From Gammaproteobacteria bacterium (GTDB lineage: Bacteria > Pseudomonadota > Gammaproteobacteria > Steroidobacterales > Steroidobacteraceae), in assembly GCA_016707425.1 (NCBI GenBank), contig JADJHU010000018.1, forward strand, positions 1-64,000: a stretch of DNA of 64,000 bases, written 5' to 3'. The translations under genes were made by a program, and so were the position numbers. Below the pieces are notes generated by a model. That model had not been told where the DNA came from, did no database searches, and saw only the letters and a list, made by a program, of their open reading frames with translations. Shown here one piece after another: positions 1 through 8,412 of the stretch (its first letter is position 1; each line of letters begins with the position of its first letter).

Positions 1-30
1 TATATGTTCACCGCGACGTACAAGTGGTGA
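1..30 (+). CDS. Possible 3' end of an upstream gene (partial)
   Basis: The frame open from base 1 reads nine codons (YMFTATYKW) to a TGA at 28-30, just ahead of the next gene, as the tail of an upstream gene in the same operon would. Nine residues are too few to name a family, so this is only a candidate fragment. Confidence 0.25.
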   Translation, partial: YMFTATYKW

Positions 31-58
31 GCGAACACGCTCGAGGAGATCTCCGGAC

Positions 59-1537
59 ATGAGCAGCACGACGACACGCGAGCGCCCGCAGAGCACCGGG
101 CGCACCCGGACACAGAAGCTGGCGGATTTCGTGGTGGAGACCCCATATGAGGCGCTGCCGCCGGAGGTGATCGACACCGCAAAGCTGCTCACGCTCGATT
201 CGCTGATCTGCGGGCTTGCTGCCGGGGGTGCGGAGCGCACGAAGCTGCAGCATCGGGTGCTCGAGCGACTGGGGGGGAATGAGGACGCGACGGTCTTCGG
301 GTTCGGACGTCGTGTGCCCGCGGCGTGGGCGGCCGCGGCCAACGCCGAGATCATGAACTTCCTCGATGCCGACGACACGTTCTACAACGCCACGCACTTT
401 GCCGTGTTCAACGTGGCGGCCGCCATCGCGGAGGGGCAGCGCCTGGGCGCTGCGGGGCGCGCGGTGATCCGTGCCGTCGCACTGGGCTACGAGGTCAATG
501 CCCGTCTCGAGCTTGCGAGCCGCAAGATCGAGGTGCAGGGGGACGGGCTTCGCTGGAGCGCGATCCAGGGGATGGGCTACGCCGCGTTCGGCACGGCGGC
601 ATCGGCAGGCGCGGTGGCGGGGCTGGGGCGCGACACGATGCGCAACGCCTTCGGAATCTGTGCATGGGAGGCGCCGACACCGACGGTCGCGGGGGCGCAC
701 AGCCGCCTGGCGTTCAACTCCTTCAAGTACGCCAACAACGCGGCCGCGGCACGTGCCGGAATGCTTTCGGCGCTTCTCGCCGAAGCGGGCTACGTGGGTG
801 ACCATGATGTCCTCGACAACAGTCCGGGCTTTCTCGAAGCGCAGGGTGCAGTGGCCACCGACCGCGAGCTGCTGGTGGAGGGGCTGGGAGAGAAGTGGTG
901 GATCCTGGAGGCGGCGGTGAAGTACTACCCTTCCTGCCGCTACACACATGGGCCGATCGATGCCATCCGGGAGCTGATGCAGAGGGAGCGACTCGCACCC
1001 GAGGAACTCGAGCGCATCGAGGTCCGCATGAACCCGATGGCCCACGGGATGAAGATCTTCAGTGCGCCGCTGGATGCGGTCCCCGGTGATCACCGCGGGC
1101 CGCTGAGCGGCCAGTTCAACGTGCCTTACGTGATCGCGCTGGCCGCCCTCGGGCGTACGCCCGGGCCGGGCTGGTATGCCAGGGAGAATCTGGAAGATCC
1201 GGCAGTGCGCGCACTTGCCGCACGGGTACACCTGACGCTCGATCCGAAGCTGGCCGATGAGGCCGTGCGCGCGGTGCGGGATACGCGTATCGGCCGCTTT
1301 CCGAAGACGCGCCGGTCGCTGACGGTCTGGGCGCGCGGACGCGAACATGTCTTCGAGGGTGATTATGCCAGCGGAGATCCCTGGTCGGCAGAGACGAAAC
1401 CCGGCTGGGATCGGGTGCGCCAGAAGCTCCATGAGTTCTGCGAAGGGATCGTGCCGGAGCGCACCCGGACCGAGCTCGCCGATCGCGTCCAGGCGCTCGA
1501 GTCGCTCAGGAACATCTCGAGGCACCTCCCGCTCTAG
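59..1537 (+). CDS. MmgE/PrpD family protein
   Basis: A 492-residue protein of the MmgE/PrpD family, which includes 2-methylcitrate dehydratase and cis-aconitate decarboxylase. Family-like blocks are visible: the N-terminal helical region starting LADFVVETPYEALP, the NAEIMNFLDADDTFYNATHF stretch near residue 100, and the small-domain block KYYPSCRYTHGPIDAI near residue 293. Length is normal for the family. ATG at 59 has a GAGGAG ribosome site about 10 bases upstream. It precedes an acyl-CoA ligase and a steroid-side-chain-like beta-oxidation set on the same strand, so a hydro-lyase step on a catabolic intermediate is plausible. The substrate cannot be told from sequence. Confidence 0.88.
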   Translation: MSSTTTRERPQSTGRTRTQKLADFVVETPYEALPPEVIDTAKLLTLDSLICGLAAGGAERTKLQHRVLERLGGNEDATVFGFGRRVPAAWAAAANAEIMNFLDADDTFYNATHFAVFNVAAAIAEGQRLGAAGRAVIRAVALGYEVNARLELASRKIEVQGDGLRWSAIQGMGYAAFGTAASAGAVAGLGRDTMRNAFGICAWEAPTPTVAGAHSRLAFNSFKYANNAAAARAGMLSALLAEAGYVGDHDVLDNSPGFLEAQGAVATDRELLVEGLGEKWWILEAAVKYYPSCRYTHGPIDAIRELMQRERLAPEELERIEVRMNPMAHGMKIFSAPLDAVPGDHRGPLSGQFNVPYVIALAALGRTPGPGWYARENLEDPAVRALAARVHLTLDPKLADEAVRAVRDTRIGRFPKTRRSLTVWARGREHVFEGDYASGDPWSAETKPGWDRVRQKLHEFCEGIVPERTRTELADRVQALESLRNISRHLPL

Positions 1538-1641
1538 GCGCCCACCGGTCTCGTTCTCGAAGTCGCCGCGCGCATCCTGTACGATCAGGCTGCGGAGTGC
1601 GAATTGTCGTTGACGACGTCACCACCTTCCAGAGTGCCTGC

Positions 1642-3459
1642 ATGCCAGAGAGTCCTGTTGTTGCCCGTGAAGTGACGATGGAGCGCATGATGCGCGGCTT
1701 CTCGCTGGTGGCGGACTACCGGCGGGACCAGGACTACACGGTCGCGGACCGCATCGAGGAACGTGCGCGGGATGCCGGCAGGCGGCCCTTCATCATCTTC
1801 GAGGGCCGGACGGTCACGTTCGGGGAGATGAACGTCCTTGCCAACCGGGTCGCTCATGCCGCGCTCGCGGCAGGACTGAAGCGGGGGGACGTGGTCGCCC
1901 TCATGATGGAGAACCGCCCCGAGTTCCCCATGATCTGGCTGGGACTTGCCAAGGTCGGCATCATCACCGCTCTTCTCAACACTGACGCGCGCGACCGGGT
2001 GCTGCAGCACGCTCTCAGCCAGACGCGCGCCCGCGCGCTCGTCTTCGGCTCGGAGTGCGCGGAGAACATTGCGACGCTGGCACCCGAGGAGCGCCCGGCG
2101 CTCATGTTCGAATCGCTGCATTCCGATGCCGCGGGCCGCTCGCCGGGACTCGTCCCGGCCCGCAGTCTCGAGGCCGCGATGCAGGAGGCGAGCCCTGAGA
2201 ACCCCGATCGCCAGCTGCGTGCGGGCCTCACCTTCGGCAGCACGCTCTATTACATCTTCACCTCCGGCACGACGGGACTCCCGAAAGCCGGAGTGATGAG
2301 TCATCTGCGTTTCGTGAACGCGGGCGAGGTGATCGGCGGGATCTGGCAGCTCGGGCCCGATGACGTGATCTACAATGTGCTGCCGCTGTTCCATGGCGCC
2401 GGCGGCATGGTGGTGGTTTCTGCCGCGCTGCGCTTCGGCGTGCCGATCGTGCTGCGGCGGAAGCTCAGCGTGAGCGAATTCTGGAACGACGTCCGCCGGC
2501 ACAAGGTCACGGCGATGTACTACATCGGCGAGATCTGCCGCTACGTCGCCAACCAGCCGCCGCGCCCCGATGACCGCGATCACACGCTTCGCAAGCTGGC
2601 TGGTGCCGGCATGAGGCCCGATGTCTGGAAGCAGTTCATCGAGCGCTTCGGCGTCGAGATGATCGTGGAAGGGCTCGGTGCCACCGAGGCCAACTACGGG
2701 ATCTCGAACGTCGACAACCGGATCGGTTCAGTCGGGCGCCTGCCGTACCCTGAGATGACCAATATGCGAGTGCTGCGCTACGACGTCGAGCGGGGCGACT
2801 ACGTGCGCAACGCCGATGGCTCCTACGTGCGCGCCAAAGCGGGCGAGGTGGGGGAGCTCGTTGCGGAGGTTCTCGACGGCCCGGGAGCCGCGGGCATGTT
2901 CGAGGGCTATACTTCGCCAGAGGCGACGGAGAGCAAGCTTCTGCGTGACGTGTTCAGGCCGGGGGATCGCTGGGTCCGCTCGGGCGATCTGGTGCGTTTC
3001 GATGAGGATGACTATTACTATTTCGTCGATCGCATGGGCGACACTTTCCGCTGGCGGGGGCATAATGTATCGACTGAGGAGGTCGCCGAGGTGCTCGGTG
3101 CTTTCCCGGGCCCGGCCAGCGTGAATGTCTACGGCGTGCGGGTGGCCGGCGAGGAAGGCCGTGCGGGGATGGCGTCGCTCACCTGGTCGGACCCGTCCAG
3201 CTTCGATCCTAGGGCTTTCCACGAATTTGCTGCAGAGCGGCTCGCAGCCTACGCCGTGCCGCTCTTCGTGCGGATCTCGCGCGAGGCGGACCTCACCTCC
3301 ACGTTCAAGCTGCGCAAGATCGACCTGCAGCGCGATGGCTACGATCCGAAGCGCACGCCCGACCCGCTGTATGTGCGCGATGCAAAGGCGGGGACCTACC
3401 TTCCCGTGACCGATGAGACCCTGAAGGCGCTCGGCATTCTGCCGTTTGCCGGAGACTGA
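1642..3459 (+). CDS. FATP/FadD6-like acyl-CoA synthetase (AMP-forming)
   Basis: A cytoplasmic or membrane-associated ligase of about 605 residues that activates a carboxylic acid to its CoA thioester through an acyl-AMP. The AMP-binding P-loop YIFTSGTTGLPKAG lies near residue 204, the GLGATEANYG motif near 345, and the C-terminal hinge and lysine region (DRMGDTFRWRGHNVSTEEV, then STFKLRK) follows. The MYYIGEICRYV stretch and the absence of a standard YGxTE motif resemble the FATP-like branch (FadD6, FadD17) rather than classic FadD. Start is uncertain: GTG 1597, ATG 1642 and ATG 1678 are all in frame without a good ribosome site; 1642 was chosen as the middle option. The next gene starts 6 bases after the stop, so it probably activates the side-chain acid handled downstream. 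Confidence 0.85.
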   Translation: MPESPVVAREVTMERMMRGFSLVADYRRDQDYTVADRIEERARDAGRRPFIIFEGRTVTFGEMNVLANRVAHAALAAGLKRGDVVALMMENRPEFPMIWLGLAKVGIITALLNTDARDRVLQHALSQTRARALVFGSECAENIATLAPEERPALMFESLHSDAAGRSPGLVPARSLEAAMQEASPENPDRQLRAGLTFGSTLYYIFTSGTTGLPKAGVMSHLRFVNAGEVIGGIWQLGPDDVIYNVLPLFHGAGGMVVVSAALRFGVPIVLRRKLSVSEFWNDVRRHKVTAMYYIGEICRYVANQPPRPDDRDHTLRKLAGAGMRPDVWKQFIERFGVEMIVEGLGATEANYGISNVDNRIGSVGRLPYPEMTNMRVLRYDVERGDYVRNADGSYVRAKAGEVGELVAEVLDGPGAAGMFEGYTSPEATESKLLRDVFRPGDRWVRSGDLVRFDEDDYYYFVDRMGDTFRWRGHNVSTEEVAEVLGAFPGPASVNVYGVRVAGEEGRAGMASLTWSDPSSFDPRAFHEFAAERLAAYAVPLFVRISREADLTSTFKLRKIDLQRDGYDPKRTPDPLYVRDAKAGTYLPVTDETLKALGILPFAGD

Positions 3460-3465
3460 CAGACC

Positions 3466-4641
3466 ATGTACGTGGAATACACACCCGAACAGCTCGCGCT
3501 GCGGCGCGAGTTCCGAGCCTACCTCGACAGGATTCTGCCTCCCGCGGCGCGTGCAAAGACTCGCGATCACCGCGAGGGCGGCGAGGCCTATCGAGCCTTT
3601 CTGCGCCAGCTGGGCCACGACAGCTGGCTCACGCCGGGCTGGCCGGTGGAGTACGGCGGCCGCGCCCTCGATCCCCTCGCCCAGAAGATCATCCTCGAGG
3701 AGTTGTGGCTCGCCGAGGCGCCGAATCCGTTTGTTACGGTGAACACCGTCGGACCGGCGCTCATCCGCAGGGGCACCGAGGAGCAGAAGCAACTGTTCCT
3801 GCCGCGCATCGCCCGCGGCGAGCTCGTCTTCGCCGTGGGCTACACCGAACCGACGGCCGGCAGCGACCTTGCCTCGCTCAAGACCCGCGCCGAGCGCGAC
3901 GGCGATCACTACGTCATCAACGGGCAGAAGATCTTCACGAGTGGTGCGGAAGGTGCCGACTATGTGTGGCTTGCGGCACGTACCGATCCGCAGGCACCCC
4001 AGCACAAGGGGATCACGCTCTTTGCGATGGACACGCGCCTGCCGGGATTCTCCGTCTCGCCGATCTGGACCGTCGGCGGCTTCCGGACCAACGTCACTTT
4101 CTACGAAAACGTGCGCGTACCGGCCTCGATGATCATCGGCGAGCTGAACGCTGGCTGGCAGCTGATCACCGAGCAGCTGAATCATGAGCGCGTCGGCCTC
4201 GCGGCACTCACCTACGGCGCGCAGGGCGGCTTCGATCTCACCGTGGACTGGGCGCGTACGACGAAGGTCCCTGAGGGCGGGCGCGTGATCGACCGCCCCT
4301 GGGTGCAGATGGCACTTGCCGAGGCCTATGCCGTATTGCAGGCGAATGCCGTGCTCGGCAACCGGGTCGCGTGGGAGATTTCCCAGGGCAGCGTGCGCCG
4401 TGAACTCGCAGGCGCGTGCAAGGTTTTTGGTACCGAGAGCTACATCAAGGTGCTGCAGCTGCTGCTCGACGTCGTCGGCTCCGTGGGCATCGTGAAGGAC
4501 GGCTCGCCCGGGGCCATCCTGCTCGGGCGGCTGGAGCGCGAGTGGCGGATGTGTCAGATCAACACGTTTGGCGGTGGTGCGACGGAAGTGCTGCGCGACA
4601 TGGTGGCGCAGGCCGGTCTCGGCCTGCCGCGCGGGCGCTGA
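3466..4641 (+). CDS. Acyl-CoA dehydrogenase, ChsE2/FadE29-like
   Basis: A 391-residue FAD-dependent acyl-CoA dehydrogenase. It reads very like mycobacterial FadE29 (ChsE2) from memory: the opening YVEYTPEQLALRREFRAYL, FAVGYTEPTAGSDLASLKT near residue 125, HYVINGQKIFTSG near 146, and the closing TFGGGATEVLRDMVAQAGL. In mycobacteria ChsE2 pairs with ChsE1 in an alpha2-beta2 enzyme that dehydrogenates the three-carbon steroid side-chain acyl-CoA. A second ACAD lies one gene away at 5603, and MaoC and thiolase partners follow, which matches that pathway. It sits 6 bases after the ligase gene and so is probably in the same operon. The steroid assignment is inferred from family resemblance and gene order. 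Confidence 0.85.
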   Translation: MYVEYTPEQLALRREFRAYLDRILPPAARAKTRDHREGGEAYRAFLRQLGHDSWLTPGWPVEYGGRALDPLAQKIILEELWLAEAPNPFVTVNTVGPALIRRGTEEQKQLFLPRIARGELVFAVGYTEPTAGSDLASLKTRAERDGDHYVINGQKIFTSGAEGADYVWLAARTDPQAPQHKGITLFAMDTRLPGFSVSPIWTVGGFRTNVTFYENVRVPASMIIGELNAGWQLITEQLNHERVGLAALTYGAQGGFDLTVDWARTTKVPEGGRVIDRPWVQMALAEAYAVLQANAVLGNRVAWEISQGSVRRELAGACKVFGTESYIKVLQLLLDVVGSVGIVKDGSPGAILLGRLEREWRMCQINTFGGGATEVLRDMVAQAGLGLPRGR

Positions 4642-4654
4642 AGGGGTGATGGCC

Positions 4655-5595
4655 ATGTCAGAAGCTGGATCGCAGAGCTGGCTCTCCAAGGTGCAGGCGA
4701 TGGTGGGTCGGGAGGCGCTGCCGCCCCAGACTGCCTCGGATCCTGTCAATCTGCCCATGATCCGCCGCTGGTGTGAGGCGATGGGTGAGCGTAATCCGCT
4801 CTATCTCAACGCGGCCACCGCACCGCCAGCCACGATGTTCATGTGGACCATGCACCATTTCCGGCAGGACCTCACGCGGGAAGGAGGATCTCTCCTGGGG
4901 CTCGATCTGGTGGATGCGGCGGGCTTCACCTCCGTGGTCGCGACCAACGTCGAGGAGGAGTACTGCCGCGACCTGCGCGTGGGCGATCTCATCACGCAGC
5001 GGGTGACGCTCGACGCCATCTCCGAGGAGAAGAAGACCGGGCTCGGCGTGGGTCACTTCGTCACCTATCGCTACGAGTTCAGCGACCAGAAGGGTGAGCT
5101 CATCGGCCGCACGCTCTTTCGTGTCCTGAAGTTCCGTCCGCCAGCGAAACCGAAGGACGCGGCGGCGGGTGCGAAGGTGCCTGAGGCGAAGAAGCCCTCA
5201 TATCCGCGACCGCCGGTCACGAGGGACGGCGCCTTTTTCTGGGAGGGGCTCAACCAGCGGAAGCTCTTCGTGCGCAAGTGTGGCCAGTGCGGGCGGCTGC
5301 ATCATCCGCCGGGCCCGATGTGTCGGAGTGCAATTCGCTCGAGTGGGCCCCGTTGCAGTGCTGCGGTCGCGGCACCGTCCACAGCTTCGTGGTCGTGCAT
5401 CAGCCGCAGATCCCGGGTCTCCAGTACCCGCTGCCGGTGGCGCTCATCGATCTCGAGGAGGGGGTGCGCATGGTGGCCAATCTGCGCGATGTGGCGCCGG
5501 AGAAGGTGCGCATCGGCATGTCTGTCGAGGTGGACTTCGTCGAGGTCGAGAAGGACTTCGTGCTGCCCATCTTTCGTGAGCGAAACGTGCGCTGA
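4655..5595 (+). pseudogene. MaoC-like/DUF35 fusion (ChsH2-like), frameshifted
   Basis: N-terminal hot-dog (MaoC/FAS1-like dehydratase) domain followed by a C-terminal DUF35 zinc ribbon and OB fold, the architecture of ChsH2, the enoyl-CoA hydratase subunit that docks the side-chain aldolase. The ribbon starts CGQCGRLHHPPGPMC near residue 209; the frame then changes. Adding one C near 5324 restores CPECNSLEWAPLQCCG and an intact OB fold (VHSFVVVHQPQIPG to FVLPIFRERNVR) ending at 5595. Without the repair the upstream frame runs, out of register, straight into the ACAD at 5603 and gives a false 694-residue fusion (4655-6739). ATG 4655 lies 8 bases after AAGGGG; ATG 4649 is too close. The one-base loss may be a sequencing error or a real mutation. 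Confidence 0.82.
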
Positions 5596-5602
5596 GGTCA
5601 GC

Positions 5603-6739
5603 ATGAATTTCAGCTACAGCGAGGAACAACAGAGCCTGCGCCAGCTTGCGGCGCAGATCTTCAACGACCGAGTCACCGACGACTTCCGTCGGGAGTTCGG
5701 CCGCTCGGGGGCGCCTTACGATGCCGGGCTGTGGAAGACGCTCGCGGGGGCGGGTCTTCTCGGAACGGCAATCGGCGAAGAGCACGGGGGGTCGGGCCTG
5801 GGACTCACCGAAGTGTGCCTGGCACTTGAGGAGCAGGGGCGAACATTGGCGGCGGTGCCGCTGCTCGCGACGCTCGTGCTGGGCGCGCTGCCCGTACAGA
5901 AGTTCGGCACCGCCGCGCAGCGCGCGGCGCTCCTGCCACGCGTCGCGTCCGGCGAGAGTCTGCTGACCGCGGCGCTCGAGGAGACCGGCGGCGGCGATCC
6001 GCTGCTGCCTGCCGTCAGGGCCACGGCGAGCGGCGAGGGCTGGCGACTGCGGGGTGTGAAGGACTGCGTGCCTTACGGTGCGCAGGCGCATCGCATCCTC
6101 ATCACCGCGCGTACCGGCCGGCGCGCCGTGGGTGTTTTCATCCTCGATCCGAAAGCCAGGGGCGTGCGCGTGCAGCCTCAGGCGACGTCGAGCGGTGAGC
6201 CGCAGGCGCGGATCAGGCTCTCCAACGTCGAGGTCTCGGCGGCAGATCTCCTGGGCGGGGCTGAGGGAGGCGCTGAAGTCGTGCGCTGGCTGGTTGAACG
6301 CGGGCGCGTGGCACTCGCCGCCCAGCAACTCGGGCTTGCGGCCGAGGCGCTGCGGCGGACGGCGGCCTACACGGCCGAGCGCGTGCAGTTCGGCCGGCCC
6401 ACGGGGAGCTTCCAGGGCGTACAGCACCGACTGGCCGATGGCTACATCGATATCGAAGCACTGCGTTCGGTGTACCTGCGGGCGCTGTGGGCACTCGAGA
6501 ACGACATTCCGGCCGCCGCTGAAGTGGCTGCCGCCAAGTGGTGGGCCGCACGCTGCGGTCATCGCGTCACACACACTGCGCAGCACCTGCACGGCGGGAT
6601 GGGTGCCGACGTCGATTACCCCATCCATGCCTTTTTCCTGCGAGCCAGGCAGATCGAGCTCGCACTCGGTGGCGCCACTCCGATGCTCGCCGCGATCGGC
6701 CAGCAGCTCGCGAGCGGCACCGTGCCACCCATGACCTGA
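5603..6739 (+). CDS. Acyl-CoA dehydrogenase, ChsE1/FadE28-like
   Basis: A 378-residue acyl-CoA dehydrogenase, starting MNFSYSEEQQSLRQLAAQI with ATG 7 bases after the DUF35 stop. Visible ACAD blocks are GTAIGEEHGGSGLGLTEV near residue 54, the middle beta domain, and ERVQFGRPTGSFQGVQHRLA near 258 followed by AAQHLHGGMGADVDYPIH. It is shorter and more divergent than the ACAD at 3466. The pair therefore looks like ChsE1-ChsE2, where one subunit of each dimer supplies most of the catalytic residues. It is in the same frame as the out-of-register tail of the preceding gene, so automatic gene callers may wrongly fuse the two. Its role is probably alpha,beta-dehydrogenation of a side-chain acyl-CoA. 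Confidence 0.85.
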   Translation: MNFSYSEEQQSLRQLAAQIFNDRVTDDFRREFGRSGAPYDAGLWKTLAGAGLLGTAIGEEHGGSGLGLTEVCLALEEQGRTLAAVPLLATLVLGALPVQKFGTAAQRAALLPRVASGESLLTAALEETGGGDPLLPAVRATASGEGWRLRGVKDCVPYGAQAHRILITARTGRRAVGVFILDPKARGVRVQPQATSSGEPQARIRLSNVEVSAADLLGGAEGGAEVVRWLVERGRVALAAQQLGLAAEALRRTAAYTAERVQFGRPTGSFQGVQHRLADGYIDIEALRSVYLRALWALENDIPAAAEVAAAKWWAARCGHRVTHTAQHLHGGMGADVDYPIHAFFLRARQIELALGGATPMLAAIGQQLASGTVPPMT

Positions 6740-6756
6740 CTGCGTACGAGGAGCAT

Positions 6757-7176
6757 ATGGCGGCCCAGATCAACTACGACAGCGTCCAGACCGGCCAGCA
6801 GCTGCCCGGACTGGATATTCCCATCACGGCCTCGCTCATCGTCGCCGGTGCGATCGCCACGTGCGATTTCTCGCTCGTGCATCACGACAAGGCCAATGCG
6901 CAGGCGGCCGGCACACCCGACATCTTCATGAATATCCTCACGAGCAACGGGCTCGTGCAGCGCTTCGTGAACGACTGGGCGGGCCCCGCGGCGCGCATCA
7001 AGGGCGTCAGGATCCGCCTCGGTGCGCCGAATTTCCCCGGTGACACGATGAAGATGTCCGGCTCCGTGAAGAGCAAGGAAGTGGTCGGCAAGGACAAGCT
7101 CGTGGAGGTCGCCGTGAGCGGCGTCAACAGCCTGGGCGAGCATGTGTCCGGGACCGTGCGTCTGACCCTGCCCTGA
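6757..7176 (+). CDS. MaoC-family hydratase, ChsH1-like
   Basis: A short single hot-dog protein of 139 residues (MAAQINYDSVQTGQQLP onward). The hydratase signature is visible as ATCDFSLVHHDKANAQAAG near residues 30-48, where Asp and His of the D-x4-H pattern would be catalytic, and PDIFMNILTSNGLVQRF follows. ATG 6757 has a GAGGAG site only 1-2 bases away, which is unusually tight. In the igr system small ChsH1 pairs with ChsH2 to hydrate the enoyl-CoA formed by ChsE1-ChsE2. Here it lies between the second ACAD and the thiolase, as expected for that role. Partner identity is inferred from context. Confidence 0.85.
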   Translation: MAAQINYDSVQTGQQLPGLDIPITASLIVAGAIATCDFSLVHHDKANAQAAGTPDIFMNILTSNGLVQRFVNDWAGPAARIKGVRIRLGAPNFPGDTMKMSGSVKSKEVVGKDKLVEVAVSGVNSLGEHVSGTVRLTLP

Positions 7177-7197
7177 AGTCCTGGAGCACTGACCATC

Positions 7198-8370
7198 ATG
7201 ACTCACCCATTGAAAGACCAGGCCGCGATCGTCGGCATCGGTGCCACGGAATTCTCCAAGGACTCCGGCCGCAGCGAGCTGCAGCTTGCCGTCGAGGCCA
7301 TCAAGGCAGCGCTCGACGATGCGGGCCTGAGCACGCGCGACGTCGACGGCATGTCCACCTTCACGATGGACAACAACCCGGAGATCGAGATCTTCCGCAA
7401 CATCGGTGGCAGGGATCTCAAGTTTTTCAGCCGCATCGAGTACGGCGGCGGCGGAGCCTGCGCGCCCGTGCACCAGGCCGCGATGGCCGTGCACAGCGGC
7501 GTGGCCGACGTCGTCGTGTGCTACCGCGCCATGAACGAGCGCTCGCAGTACCGCTTTGGCGCGGCCTACGTGCCGCCACCGATGCCCTCAGCGGCTCTCG
7601 CCACCTTCGGCTGGACCTTGCCCTTCGGACTCGCGACGCCGGCCTCCTGGGTGGCCATGGCGGCGCGTCGCTACATGCACGATTTCGGTGCGACCACCGA
7701 GGATTTCGGCCGGGTTACGGTCGCCTGCCGCCGGTTCGCAGCCAACAACCCCGCTGCGTTCTTCTACCAGAAGCCGATCACGCTCGAGGATCACCAGAAG
7801 AGCCGCTGGATCGTCGAGCCCCTGCGCCTGCTCGATTGCTGCCAGGAATCGGACGGCGCGGTGGCGATCGTCGTCACGCGTGCCGATCGCGCGCGCCATC
7901 TCAGGCAGAAGCCCGTACTGATCCGGGGCGCGGCCCAGGGCGCCTGCGATGACCAGATGAACATGACGAGCTTCTACCGCAAAGATATTTCTGCGCTCTC
8001 CGAGATGCGTCTGGTGGCGAAGCAGCTCTATGCCATGGGCGGCATCGGACCGAAGGATATCCAGACAGCGGTGCTCTACGACCACTTCTCGCCCTTCGTG
8101 TTGCCGCAGCTCGAGGTCTTCGACTTCTGCAAGCGCGGCGAAGCGAAGGACTTCGTGAAGGATGGGCATATCGACATGGGCGGGCGCCTGCCCGTGAATA
8201 CCCACGGCGGACAGCTGGGCGAAGCCTATATCCACGGCGTGAATGGCATTGCCGAGGGCGTACGCCAGGTGCGCGGGGTATCCGTGAACCAGGTGAAGAA
8301 CGTCCAGAACGTGCTCGTCACGGCCGGCACCGGCGTGCCGACCAGCGGCCTCATTCTCTCCGCACCGTAG
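7198..8370 (+). CDS. Thiolase-like lipid-transfer protein, Ltp2/steroid aldolase-like
   Basis: A 390-residue protein of the SCP-x/Ltp thiolase family (AAIVGIGATEFSKDSGRSELQLAVEA). It keeps the RIEYGGGGACAPVHQAAMAV block near residue 80 and the C-terminal NTHGGQLGEAYIHGVNG block. No Cys stands in the usual nucleophile slot near residue 85-95 except within the GGACAP context, as in Ltp2-type proteins that do retro-aldol rather than Claisen cleavage. In known systems this enzyme works with the DUF35 domain of ChsH2 to release propionyl-CoA and leave the steroid ring ketone. It is the last plus-strand gene of the block; the next gene is convergent. Substrate assignment is inferred. Confidence 0.82.
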   Translation: MTHPLKDQAAIVGIGATEFSKDSGRSELQLAVEAIKAALDDAGLSTRDVDGMSTFTMDNNPEIEIFRNIGGRDLKFFSRIEYGGGGACAPVHQAAMAVHSGVADVVVCYRAMNERSQYRFGAAYVPPPMPSAALATFGWTLPFGLATPASWVAMAARRYMHDFGATTEDFGRVTVACRRFAANNPAAFFYQKPITLEDHQKSRWIVEPLRLLDCCQESDGAVAIVVTRADRARHLRQKPVLIRGAAQGACDDQMNMTSFYRKDISALSEMRLVAKQLYAMGGIGPKDIQTAVLYDHFSPFVLPQLEVFDFCKRGEAKDFVKDGHIDMGGRLPVNTHGGQLGEAYIHGVNGIAEGVRQVRGVSVNQVKNVQNVLVTAGTGVPTSGLILSAP

Positions 8371-8412
8371 CAGCAGGACGGGTCCGGCGGGGCGAGCGAG
8401 CCCGGGAGTCGG

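Noticed and set aside
2728..4758. A 676-codon minus-strand open frame opposite the acyl-CoA ligase and ACAD
   Set aside because: Shadow of two clear plus-strand genes; no family motif and no start context.
4568..6739. A single MaoC-acyl-CoA dehydrogenase fusion protein
   Set aside because: Residues coded by about 5324-5602 are out of frame; the DUF35 domain is intact in the other frame and ends at 5595, 7 bases before the ACAD ATG.
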